Of a stretch of 64,000 bases of DNA, positions 45,066 through 57,766 are shown piece after piece (position 1 is the stretch's first letter; each line of letters starts with the position of its first letter). A program made the position numbers and the translations under genes. The stretch comes from Manihot esculenta (taxonomy: Eukaryota; Streptophyta; Magnoliopsida; Malpighiales; Euphorbiaceae): the NCBI RefSeq assembly GCF_001659605.2, contig NC_035161.2, forward strand, positions 40,195,956 through 40,259,955, given 5' to 3'. The notes beneath the pieces were generated by a model. It was not told the DNA's origin. It was given only the letters and a program-made list of their open reading frames with translations, and searched no databases.

Positions 45066-48000
45066 TATAACAAATTAGAGTTAGTAATTTTAGGTTAAGA
45101 TAAAAATCATTGGAATTAGTTTGAGATTGTAGAATTACAATAGTTATTTTAATATATTTTTTTATTTTTTTCTAACGCTTTGTCTATCAGAGAGAAAATG
45201 AATAGCATTTTATTTTGTTTTATTTTCCTAACTTTTTTTCTTAATTTTCTATAAATTTGAACATGAAAAGGAGGAAAATATTTGACATTTTCCTTTCTCT
45301 TTTATTTTTATAGTGAAAAAATAAATAAAAATTTTTTTACAAGTTCATTAATATTAATATAATAAATTTTAAATTTTTATTTAAATGTGATGGACGATTC
45401 TTAATATATTGTTAAGGGCAATTTTTGCCTTAAATAGATTTTTATAAACTCATAATGTAATTTTATATAACTTCTACTTTTAATTTTATAATAATTACAA
45501 GTCTATATAAATTAGGCAAGTTTTAGCTATTGTTTAAAACGTGGCAAATGAATGCATCGCTCTTCCCATCATTTCACTCTTCTTTTTTTTTTCTTTTGAA
45601 ATTTGCTTTTTACTCGATTTTTCTTTTCTGGGTAGATAAAGATGATTGTTGTTGTCTGTTTACATTGGCAATGATTTTATTAAAGAAATTGGAGAAATTT
45701 GTATATAATAGTCGCGCATGCATCATGGGTTTTCAACATGAATCCATATCTTCTTGTGATGCTTTATATGATAAGCGATGTTGTGAGTTCAGACATGTAT
45801 ATACCTAAGAGTACGTTGAATCTAATTCCAGATTCTGAGAACTCAGCTAAACAAGCGGTGGGTTTTCTATTTTCAGAACACTGTGTTAATTCAGCACGAA
45901 GGCAGACAAAACCCCATGTCCGTTTGTGACTGTCTCGTTCTCAGACCAAATTCTGTCCTCCTCCCACAGTTGTCTAGTCTACTATGAGTAGTACGTAATT
46001 TCAACTTTATGTTTGATTATTTTTTTAGAAAAACAAACAAGAGAAAGTTAGGAGACATGTTTTTATAGCTTTATAAAAGGCGAGAGAGATGAACGCAATC
46101 AATAATAGCTTGGTAGGGCTAGTCTTCCTTAAACCCTAATGACATCAGACGTATGGAAAATATTTGTAACTCTTTCTAATTTAATTTTAAAATTTTATCA
46201 AATACATTGTTTAATTAATATTATCTTTAATAATAAAATATTTATAAACTATTTATTATTAAACATATCAACTATTAATTAGCCATTTGTAAATATTTTA
46301 ATTAAATACTATAAATTAATTTTGACAAATTAAATGAATTATCCTCTAAAAATAATCGATAAAAAGATGAATTTCAATATCTGAAATCAAGTGGTATGTG
46401 ATTTAAGCGGCAGAATAAGCGGTGTGCCGCCTTCGTATTCTAACAGATTAGGAAAAGGAGGTCACCTTGGGAATTATAGTTGCGTTATAATTACAGCAGA
46501 TAAAATTAATAGTAATATACGGATTAAGACATTTTTCTAGAAATTGGCGTTTCCGTATCACAAAGTCATAGGTTGCGGTTCTGAAATAATAACTCATAAA
46601 AGCAATCTCCAATATTCTTCCAATTCATTATTCTTTCTTCAAACAACCTCACCGCTCACCCTCTTTTTTATTGTAATTGCCACATAACAATCAGTATTTA
46701 ATATTTCGTTTATTTAGTAATTATTATTATTATTTTTATTATTTTAAAATTATTATTTATTTTTATATTATAATAATATATAAATTAATAATTATTATAA
46801 TTTATTTTATTTTCAATAAAATTTTTAAAATATTTTTTAATATATATATATATAAATAAAATTAAGAAATAAAAAAGATTTATTAATTATATTAACACGA
46901 CTTTCAATAATCTTATAGAAATTAAATTTATATGTAAATATTTATGCTTGAGGGGAGAAAAGGAAAGGAGTGAGAAAGGAAGAGAGAGAAAGAGAAAGCA
47001 GAGTGAATAGTGGTCTAGAAAATTTTATTAAGAATTTTGACTTCTTTCCGATTTTGTTGAGTTTTCTTTTTATGTAGTTGTGTTTTGTCTTTTCCCTACC
47101 TTTGGCCAGGGGAGAGTTTGCTATTGTTGTTCTTTTATCGAGCCACCGTCTTCCGATTTCCTCGCTGGATTGATGGATGGCCTTATTTTGTTATTTCTCT
47201 TCTTTTTTTTTTCCTTTTTGTGGGTTCTGGAAAAAACATGTCATTTACATATTTGAACATTAAATTTATTATAATATATAATGAAATATCATAGAAATGC
47301 TCGGCAGCTAAAACACATATAACAAAACGAAAATCAAGTGAGATACGGCCAAGTGTTTGCCGTTTCACTTATAAGACAGAAAAAATGATGATCATCTTAG
47401 AATTTAGAAGAGCAATAAAATAAAATGATGGGAAATTGAGACCTCTAACCTAAAACTTCTACAACTCATTTTGCATTGTCTTGTCCCTTATCGGAGAAAA
47501 TCGTATTAGTTTAACCGCAATTTCTTTTGAATTACAACCGTATTTAAAATCTCTAAATTTTTTAAATAATTTTAATATCAATAAATTAAAAGCATTTTGA
47601 TAAACTTTTAATCCACATTATGATTATGACATGATTTTCATTATAAAATTAATGCATTGAATTCGTGCGGATTTAAATTACACAATTTTTTAAATATATT
47701 TCTTTTTCATTAAGTAACTCTGATTTAAATTAAGATACTATAGATCATTTTTAAAAATTTATTTTTACTTTTAATAAATAATTTTAAATATGAATCGATA
47801 ATTACGGATAATATGATATATTTTGTTGATGTTATTAAAAAATATTTTTATACGACCTAACAATATATAAAATAAAAAAATGAGGTGGTTGATACTTCAT
47901 TCTCTCTTGTAGAAGTTATTTCATGACTTTTTCTTCTTTAAATCTAGATTCAATTACGAGATTATAAAATTTATGAATTTTAATTCTCGAATATTGCAGG

Positions 48001-48296
48001 ATTATAATATTGCCAATTTTAATAATTGAATTACAAAATACAGAGCTAATTTTAATTATTGAATTACAAAATCTATAAATGCTAATATTGAACTTTTGTC
48101 GCAATCTCAAAACTATCAAAGGAAGCATGAAGGGTCACCTTATGATTTTTGGTCTTGGAGGAAATATAGATAAAAATCTATTAAGGGAACTCCTTATCCA
48201 AGGTTAATTTTCTTATTTTCTTTGATAATCTCTCTCTTGTCTAGCTAATTAACTTAATTCTTGATTTTGCCAATAAAATCTTGCCACATCTTTCCC
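45066..48296. other. AT-rich intergenic DNA
   Basis: Several short frames (for example 45530-45929 and 47085-47294) have no recognisable motif and sit among homopolymer runs. GCGGCAGAATAAGCGGTGTG followed by CCGCC near 46409 can form a small hairpin. No gene called. Confidence 0.5.
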
Positions 48297-48522
48297 ATGA
48301 TTTTTGCTTAACACACATCAGAGTTGTCACTAGTTTTATACTTCTTTGATCATATGCAGGGATTGTTAATTAAGGATGCAACATATCAAAGAGCTGTTCA
48401 ACCAAGAAACATGATTTTTGCTTAACATACATCAAGAGTTGTCACTAGTTTTTATGCTTCTTTGATCTTATGCAGGAATTGTTACAGGTGCAATATATTA
48501 AAGAGCTGTTTACTCAAAAACA
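48297..48522. repeat. Tandem duplication of about 114 bp
   Basis: ATGATTTTTGCTTAACA...GTTGTCACTAGTTTT...TATGCAGG...AAAGAGCTGTT occurs twice, starting at 48297 and 48411, with several differences. Confidence 0.8.
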
Positions 48523-50500
48523 CAAGTGGAGAGATGCAGAAAAAATACTTATATACCGATTATTATATACGCATTTACTCACAATCACCTATATTTCGAT
48601 TTCTATAATACAAATCTCAATCAACAACCGAAAAAATCTCAAACACAATTCACTCATAAACCTCATTTTATAACTTCAAAACAAAGCACCAGCAAAAGGA
48701 GAATCAAAATCATTCCATTATTGCAATTAGTCCAAAAAAATGAGAATAAAAGTTACAATTTTTACTATTTATAATTTCTAATAAACTTTTTTGATAATAT
48801 CATAATGTATTAAAAAGATTCTTTTGCTTAAAAGAATTTATGTTTTTTTTTTCTTTAATTCTTCTTAATTTAACTTATTTTGGAGGGGAAAATTCCATCC
48901 ATATAATGGTAGAATATAATGGTACTTAACAATTTGATTTAATTGGACCTTACTAAGGAATTTAAAAAAAAAAAATTAGAAACGATGACTATTTCAAAAT
49001 TTTGGATTTAAAATAACTTTTTCTTAAATTATAAATTGAAAAAAAAAAATTATAAGTGGACCATGGGCCCCAACTAGTCAACCTTATGCACTGCCACTGG
49101 CGCATAAGGTGGTCAACGCACAAAACGACGTGATCACTCCGTGTTGAAAACAAAAACCCTCCAATTGGATCAGAGAGGAAATTAGAAAACAGAAAATTCC
49201 CATAATCCCGGTTTCGTGTAATGTAGCAGATCTCTGTGCAATAGAAGAACAAAAAATTACCATTTTATTCTCTTTTTTTTTTTCTATTTTATTTCTCCAT
49301 TTTTAATATTTCACAGACAAATTAATTGATAATTATTTGTTGATATAGTTACATTATTTTTTATTTGTTTTAGTTTTTTGTTAAATTTATAAGTAAAGTT
49401 ATTCATAGATTAAGATTTTATGTTTAGTATATTTTCAACTTTATTAATATTTAAAAAAATAATTTAGATGAAAATTTAATTTTCACTAGAAAATTAATTA
49501 CAAAAGCAGATTTCTGTTTGTTGAATATTCAAATTAAATACTGATTTTATAACAATAATTTTCTCTTGAAAATTAAAATTTGATGTAAAAAAATTGACTT
49601 ATTTCTTACGAAAATCAATATTAAATCTACAAAGTTCAATAAAAAATAATTTAATGATAATAAATTAATAATAATAATATAATGCATATATATTAATAAG
49701 TTCAAAATCTAATGGCATATTTAATTAGACTAATTCTTTTTTGCTTTCACTTTTGAAATTTAAGGCATGATTAGGCTTCTTAAAGTTTAATTAGTATGTT
49801 ATTATTTTTTTTAATCAGTGGACAATATTTATTTTTAAGAAAAATATAATGAAAAAAACATATATGTGAGAGTTGCTATAAAAAAATTCTTTATTCTTTT
49901 TAGATATTTTTTCCTTCCACTGACGGGTCCCCATAGAGCAATAGCTTTCCCGTAATCCCTTTCTTGCTGTGGTGGTTGCAGGAGCTAAACAATGGCGACG
50001 AAAGAGAGAGAAAGAAAAGGAGACCCACCTCCATTATCTTTACTCCTGCTGTGGTGGTTAAACAAGGAAAAACTAGCAAGCATAATCTAAGATAATATGA
50101 TCACATAAAATTTACACGTATTTACATTATATACGGGATTTTGGAATATAGCAATAGTCCGCAAGAAATTATTAAATAATTTGAATTAGATACATTTTAA
50201 GTGAAGTGAAAAAGTAGGTCTATAAGATTAGTTAGCAAATATAGAATTTCCTGAGAGAGAGAGAGGGGAGAGGTCTTTGATAGTTCAAGAGGTGGTTTTC
50301 TATGGAGATTTTAAGATAGGGGGTCGTAATTGAGATGGTGGCTTGCCTGCTGTTCTCTGTTTGCTAACTGATACCCTACACATAGGGCCCATTTAAATTT
50401 CCAAAAACAATTCCCTTTCCCCATCTCTGTAGGTAACTGGCTCTTCTCAGATGCACAGTAAAACTAACCCCACTTCAACACAATACCTTTGCTACTCTCC
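48523..50500. other. Intergenic DNA upstream of the NAC gene
   Basis: AT-rich, with a GC-richer patch at 49050-49200 holding CCTTATGC and GCATAAGG as an inverted pair. CTGCTGTGGTGGTT-like motifs occur near 49965 and 50047 and a GAGAGA run near 50255. The last part should contain promoter elements of the gene at 50644, but I cannot name specific factor sites. Confidence 0.5.
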
Positions 50501-50553
50501 ATTGCTTTCCTCATCTATTAATATCTTTGGCCTTTTATGTCTTACACCACTTG

Positions 50554-50560
50554 TATATAA
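50554..50560 (+). promoter_or_regulatory. Candidate TATA box of the NAC gene
   Basis: TATATAA lies 84 bp before the predicted start codon and would leave a 5' UTR of about 55 bp. Position and context are plausible; a longer UTR from an upstream start is also possible. Confidence 0.45.
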
Positions 50561-50643
50561 ACTCTTGTATACATAGCTTCTTTTTGTATAACATATCCCG
50601 GTCCATTCCTATTTATAATCTCTCTCTCCCCACTCTTAAATTA

Positions 50644-52045
50644 ATGCCAGAAAACATGAGTATATCTGTAAATGGGCAATCGCAGGTGCCCCCTGGATTT
50701 CGATTTCATCCCACAGAAGAGGAGCTTTTGCATTACTACTTGAAGAAAAAGGTCTCATATGAGAAGATCGACTTAGATGTAATTCGTGAAGTAGATCTTA
50801 ATAAGCTGGAGCCCTGGGATATTCAAGGTTATATAAATATAGCTAGCTAGGTTTTTACCAAAGTTGTACTCATCTTTCCACTTGTGTAGGCATGTGATGT
50901 TAATTTTGGAATTGTGTTTTTGCAGAGAAGTGCAAAATAGGAACCACTCCTCAAAATGATTGGTACTTCTTTAGCCACAAGGACAAGAAATATCCCACTG
51001 GAACGCGCACAAATCGTGCAACTGCCGCTGGGTTTTGGAAGGCAACCGGCCGCGATAAGGTGATATACAGCAATGGAAGGCGGATTGGTATGAGGAAGAC
51101 TCTAGTTTTCTACAGAGGCAGAGCCCCACATGGTCAAAAATCTGATTGGATTATGCATGAATACAGACTCGACGACAATGTTGCTGATGCCAATGTTAGT
51201 CCTCATTAATTTAATATACGTTTGTGGTTTCAGTTGAATTCGCATTTAATCATTAATCCAGTTCGTATTTTTAAGTTTATTAATTACTGTTTATGTTGTT
51301 ATTTATGTCAAAGGTCTCCAACGTTGTGGGAGAAGCAGCACAGGAAGAGGGATGGGTAGTTTGCCGTATCTTCAAGAAGAAAAATCACCATAAATCCCCA
51401 GACCGTCCTCTAAGTTCATCACCCATCACTTCGGAGGCAAGGACAAACCAGATGTTCCATTCTTTCAATGAAGGAGCCCTAGATCAAATATTTCAGTACA
51501 TGGGATGGTCGTGCAAGGAAGAAAACGAAGCAAACAGCAACACTGCAAGATTTCTTAGTCCAACCGATAGAACAATCAACAATGGCTACCGTCATGACAG
51601 CAACAGGTGCATGAAACTTCCAAGCCTCGAGAGCCCAAACTCGAGCAGTAGCCAAAATGTTTACGCAGCCATGATGAATGAAGGTTCGATATCAGACCAG
51701 GTGATTTCCACGGATCCCAGCTCAGTTTACCCCTTGGACTCTGGCCTCACCAGCTGGACAGCCCTTGATCGTCTAGTAGCCTTTCAACTGAATGGGCAAA
51801 GTGAAAATTCGAGACACTTGGGGTGCTTCAATGACCCAAACATGGGCTATTGCATTCCTATTGAGCAACCCCACCATGGTCTCCAATTCCCCACCCTACG
51901 ATCGTCATTCTCATTGTCATCTAGCAGGCCGTACCAGGGAAGTCACCAAGATTATACAAGTGAGGTTGAGCTGTGGAATTTCAACACAAGATCACCGTCG
52001 TCAACGTCGGACCCCATATGCCACGTTTCAAAGTCTACTGTATAA
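50644..52045 (+). CDS. NST1: NST1/NST2-like NAC transcription factor
   Basis: Exons 50644-50827, 50926-51194 and 51314-52045, joining to 394 residues with GT/AG introns at the conserved NAC positions. The N-terminal NAC domain has subdomains A-E in order: [60 protein letters not shown], and [20 protein letters not shown] with HEYRLDD, then [13 protein letters not shown]. The C-terminal motifs [34 protein letters not shown] and CHVS match the NST1/NST2 group (Arabidopsis NAC043/NAC066). That group switches on secondary-wall synthesis in fibres and anther endothecium; function here is inferred. A second ATG at 50656 (MSISVNGQ) is an alternative start. The gene looks intact; no transposon lies within it. 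Confidence 0.93.
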
Positions 52046-55000
52046 AACAGATGAATGAATAAAGGAATATTATGTGAGAATTATTTATGAAGACAAGTGA
52101 TGATGAGATAGAATAAACGAAGAGTTTCCTAGATGGGATGGATTGGCAACCATTATCTTTTTCTTGATCAAGTTGTCTACCAATTTTTCAATTTGTTTTC
52201 TAGAAACCTATAGCTCTAGCAATAAACTTTGAGGTGGTGGTGGTGGTGGTTTCTGTGATAATATCCCTCTAACTTAATGTAATAATTATCCTACCTTTTT
52301 AATTTCCTCTAAGATGATGATCGAACAAGATAGTCATCTGTGTAATTATTCTAGAGGTCGCCACATGGTTTGTCGGTTTGTTTTGAGGAGTTGAGAGGCA
52401 GTGGCTATGGCTCATTGGTCCATGCAATGCCAATATGGTAAAAGTTGGTGGGACTTGGGTTTGGCTAAATACGACCACCCACAGATAGAGAAATAAACAT
52501 CATATTTCATATTTATTTTTATAATTTACTCTATCTAACACTTGAACTCAAAATTTTACAGTCTTATAATCATATTTATTTATTACTTAGTAAAGTTTCA
52601 ATTACAATCAAGAACGATCCAGGATTTTGAGTCAGCATTTTTCACGAGGGAAAATGAAAAAGTAAAAAAATGTTATCGTACATTGAAGTTGATTTCACGA
52701 CTTTCTCGGCCGTTTATTTTATTTTTCTGGTTTTTCTTTTAATTAAAGTATTGTCTGTATGGGAAAATTGCTGTTTATTTCTACCATATGTATGTATCTA
52801 GTCACAAAAATTTTGTTTCATTTTGTAATTATGCAACAGATATTGTTTTCTGTTTGTAGTTAAAAGAATCTGCTTGTGTTGAAAAAACAAATAACGAAGG
52901 TGGGTAAATCTTTAAAAATTAATTTAGTGACAAGATATTCAGAAAACAGAGAAATGCAAATTATTGAAATCAACTATTGTCCTTTTTCCTTTTCTTTAAT
53001 TTAATGGGACACCAAATAATTATATTTATTCAGTACCTGAATAATTTAATTCGAGAAAAGATAGTCATTTAGAACCTATGGCTAGGTTTCCTTCTAATTT
53101 AACAGAAAGCAAATTTGTGGACAGTGGAACAGAATTGTAATTATCCTCATCATTCATGCACTCATATTAGAGGTTGAAATTAATCAATAGCTAATTTGAC
53201 CAGATGAAGTTCATTAGACTTGTGGATAAAATCACCTTGTTCTGCACTAATGATGAGTCCCTAAGAAAGGAAGAGAATAAAAATTTTAATTTCTTGTTTT
53301 TTATCAAGAGCTAAGGGGTAGGAGTGTGGGAGTTTAAAGAGATAATTAATTGCTCTAATTAATAATTTTCGTACTTAAATTTTATAAGAGATAAAAGATG
53401 AGAAAAGGAATACCAAATGAAAGACAAGAAGCAGCGCGATTCTAGGGCAACTCACCAACCACTTATACGAAAAAGCTCAACAGCTTTAGCCTTTCAACTA
53501 CGTACTTTTCCTTGTAAAATTTTAATAGAAAAAAAAACAAAAAAAAAGATAAAGCCGACAAGGACCAACATATGACGTAGAACCTTACTTGTCTTTATGT
53601 CTCTCGAGTCTCATCCCTCTCCCACCTTACCCTTTCTTTTTAAGCTTCTATTTCGCTTTCTGTTCTCAAGTTGGCTGGAAAAAGAAAATTCTTTTTGAAT
53701 GAGGAGTTTAATTTAATTACAATGAAATGTTATAATCAAAAGAACACTTAAGACAATCTAAATAATTGTTACTACTGATTAATTAACTATATTTAATTTT
53801 AAGGATGCATATTCAAAATAACTATCAGCTTTTAGAAATAATTTTAACCTAATTAATCATCAAATCATAACTTAATTTAGTTCCTTAATTTTTTTTCCCT
53901 ATTTCATTTTCAATCCCAAAACTTCTCAGCAACTGGCTGAGTGGCAAATAATTATTGTTGGGAATTTTCGAGATTTGGTTAATTTTCAATCCAGCAATCA
54001 ATTCAATCTGCTATCATATTCTTGAGAATTAGAAAAAAGAACATATTCAAGAGACACCCAGCTTGGCAAAACCCGAATTCGACTTGCGTGGGGTGTGAAT
54101 AAAAGAAACTCAAGGCAGCAATAGGCGATTGGATTGATAATGGAGGAAGCTTTCCATGTTTTTTTTTTTTTTTCCCTTTAATTTTCAACAAAGAACTAAT
54201 CCAGTATGCCAAATAATCAATTTTCTACAATAGTACTGGTGCATGTATATATTGGCTGAAATTGAAGAAAGAGCTCAAATTCAGCAGCGACAATGATGAC
54301 GTAAAATTAAATAATAATGACCATTATATAAAAAATAAATTTAAAGTGAATACCCTAAACTCCTTTACAAGGTTCCTTGCTTTTAATATATTTTAAGTTT
54401 GAAGCGACATATAAAAGGAAAAATCAAACAGAAAACATATGAAGTGCATTTTGAAAAGAGAAAAAATCATTACGTCATTCATTAATTTGTAACAAAAGTC
54501 AATGTAGACATTAAAGTATATATTTTATATTAAATAGTATAAAAACATTAATCTTTTCCACTTACAGGAAAACATTTGAAAAATCACAAATAAAAAGAAA
54601 CCCTTTGCTTATTAAATAAAAAGGGATATTATAGCCAATCAAAGTAGAATAAAAAAAGAAAGAAAGAAAGAAGTGGGAGGGGCAGGTTTTGTGTGATTAA
54701 TAGTGGAGAAATGCAATAATTCAAAAAAAAAAAAAGTTTGATAATTTCTTTTGGTTTGATTTTTAGCTTTTTAAATTATTCCTTAGAAGAAAGTCAACCC
54801 TAATTATAGACTATAAAGCTTATTCAAATCTATATAGGGACTGGAATGGAGAATAAAAAGAACCAACCTTTTGGTGAAGCAAGTCAATCATAAATCCAAT
54901 TATACACACCAGCTAAGTCAAGATCAATAAGCCTCTGTCAACCACAATATTCCAATTTGGAAATGCCGACAAAATTCACCTTCCCTAATGCTGCTGCCAG

Positions 55001-56540
55001 TCATTTGTTTTCACCAAACCACGTCATATAACATAATAAATATATAAAATAAATAAATCTAGTACTCGCTAATTCCCTTGCTAATGTTTCTGTCTGTAAC
55101 AAAAATACTAGCGAAAGTTGAAGAGGGTTGTTAATTAATTAGTGAAGCAGTAATTTGGCAAAGGAAATGATGATGATTGGAGGAAGTAAATGCATAATAT
55201 TAATTAGAGCTAAAATAAAGTTAGGTGAGGTGGGGTTGAAGCATGTAGGCAAGGTGTTACATCTGGATCCAATTTTCAATAATTCTTATTTGTAGATAAA
55301 TTAAAGAGAAGATGTTCATATATCTTTTTGAAAAAAAGGCTCAAAGAATCAAATCTCATGGGATACTTGATTTGATTAAAAGTTGTGAGAGACACTGAGA
55401 GTCCGATAGTAATTAATCCCTTTCTTTTATTATTATTACATGTATAGGACATTATCGTTTCATGTCCCAGACACTTGTGCTGCTCTCTCTTTACCCTCCA
55501 CGCAACTAGAGAACATGAGGATCATTTCAGACACCCTTTGCCCTACTATATATGTATCTCCACGTGATTTGCTATGATAATGGTGATTTTTTTTCTTTTT
55601 AACTACAGATTTTTATAAGCTAAATCTTCCAAGAAGGGGAGCGTTTGCTGGGTTATTATTGTTTTGTTTTTCTATTGTTCTCACTGGAAAGTGGAGTGAA
55701 TGGTTCCAAAATGGACAAGTACAGCAATGTGTTTGCCAATAGACAATGTTTCAGTAGTGGAAAATAAAGGAGATGTAAGGACATAAGTATATGTAATTAT
55801 CAAGTGATTTGAAGTTTTCCATCGTTGTTTCACCAGCTAAGAGGATTCCAGTTTTTTTGGAATTTGGCTAAGGGTTTCTCAATGGATACAGGAAAGGTGG
55901 ACTTTTTTGAGAACTACGTGCCTTTTTGACTTTTCTTAATTTCTCTAATTATTTTTATCATTATTCATTATTTTACTGTCCCACCAAAAAAAATAATAAT
56001 AATAAAAAAAAGAGAGTGAAGAGACAACTGGGCTGTCTGCGCAAAGCATCCTTTTTTCTTTGTATATATATGGCAAAGAAATCTAGGATTTAAATCATAC
56101 TACTGAGCAAGATTTGTTAAGTAGCAATGCAAATCCATAGAAAAATCAATACGACAGCCTTGCTTTGTGTTGAGTTTTGATATTACACTGGCCATTGGCC
56201 ACCGCTCAAGTCTCTTAATTAAATTCATTGACAAAAAGTGTTGGTCATTTATTTATGTTAAAATTAATATACTTTTTTCTTAATTTTTAAAATTCAATAA
56301 TTTAGTTTATAAATTTTGATTCTATCATATTTAAGGTTCTTTCATTAAATTTTATAATTTTATGAAAATATAGAACTAAATCAGTAAACTTACAAATATA
56401 ATTAACAATAAATCGAATTAAGAAAAAAAAATATTTAATTGATATTATTTTCTAAGTTTTAAGTGTTTCCCTGCTATATAATTTTACTTAAATAATTAAT
56501 AAATTAATTAAAAATAATATAAAAATGTAAATATATATAT
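52046..56540. other. Intergenic DNA downstream of the NAC gene
   Basis: The first few hundred bases should include the 3' UTR (an AATAAA-like AATAAAG near 52057 is possible) and a GGTGGT run at about 52232-52249. The rest is AT-rich with no recognisable gene. Confidence 0.5.
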
Positions 56541-56710
56541 TTAACCTGTATGTATAGAGGGACAGAGGGAGAGAGTCGGATAAAAGAGTTCGGACAAGGG
56601 CCAGGGCCCAGTGAGCCCGAGCATGAAAGGTCCAGTCTGTGGGAGCTGTAAGAGACGGGTTTTAGCGGTCCTTAGAAGAGTGTGGTTCATTGGACCAAAA
56701 TGAAATATGG
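56541..56710. other. Isolated GC-richer patch
   Basis: About 170 bp of balanced composition (AGAGGGACAGAGGGAGAGAG, GGGCCAGGGCCCAGTGAGCC) inside AT-rich DNA. It looks like a fragment of an old insertion, perhaps an LTR edge, but no partner or target duplication is visible. Confidence 0.35.
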
Positions 56711-57766
56711 GCCATTTAAGAATACTTTGCTCTTTCTTCTAAGGATTCAGTTACCTAATTCCAACATAAAGTTTTTCAACTTTCACAATATTAATCGAAT
56801 GAACTGATATTAAAAATATATATATATAATCTAATATAATATATTCAGTTGGTTATCAATTATAAATAAGTTAATCGAAATTTAATAAAATAAATTATTT
56901 TATTTTATTAATTAATTAACTAAAAGTAAAAATACATAATAATAATAATTTTTATTTGTAAAAATCATAAATATAACACATTTTAGTAAAATAATTATAA
57001 TAAATTTAATATCCAATAAATTAAAAATATTAGGATATTAATATAAAATTTACAAAAATATTTAAATTATTTTAATTAATAAAAATTTCAAGTAAGATGA
57101 GGAATGACAATCTCATTATTTGATAAAAATTAATTTGAATTTATAAATTTTAAAAGTTTGATTTAATTGTTTAAAATTAAAAATTTATAATGTAAAGGTG
57201 AATTAATGTTTTTATTATTTGATTAATTGGCCTTCATTTTATTATATAATAGAGAAGTTAAAAAGGGCAAAATGATACTTTTACTCTCCATTTTTTAATA
57301 TACAATACTATATCTATACTATTATAATATCTATACTATATAAAATCTAAACTATCTTTGGTAGTTTATATTATTTTCAATTATAATATTTCTTTAATAT
57401 TTAAATTAACTCTATAGTTTATATATAATTATTTTAAAAAATTGCACTTAATTCAAAATAAGTTTTAAATTAAATATATATTAATATAAATATTTAAACT
57501 TTTAATATCCCTAATGTATAATACACATAATAGTCTATATTATTTTTTATGTTCAAATTAATTTTATAGTTTATATAGAATTAAAATTTTTAATCTATTT
57601 AATTTTCTGCTTATTTATTTAAAAATAAATTGCCCTCAAATCATAATAAGTTTTCTAAAAAATGTTAATTAAAATATGATATTTATTTTTAAGAAAATAG
57701 TACGAAATTAAACATCCATTCATGCTTTACACAAAAAGAAGGTAAGTAACAGTATTTAACGAGTAT

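Noticed and set aside
45530..45929. Two overlapping frames as a small host gene
   Set aside because: No domain or convincing promoter; could be real but unsupported.
46677..46859. Ile/Tyr/Phe-rich 60-residue frame
   Set aside because: AT-rich low-complexity sequence; not protein-like.
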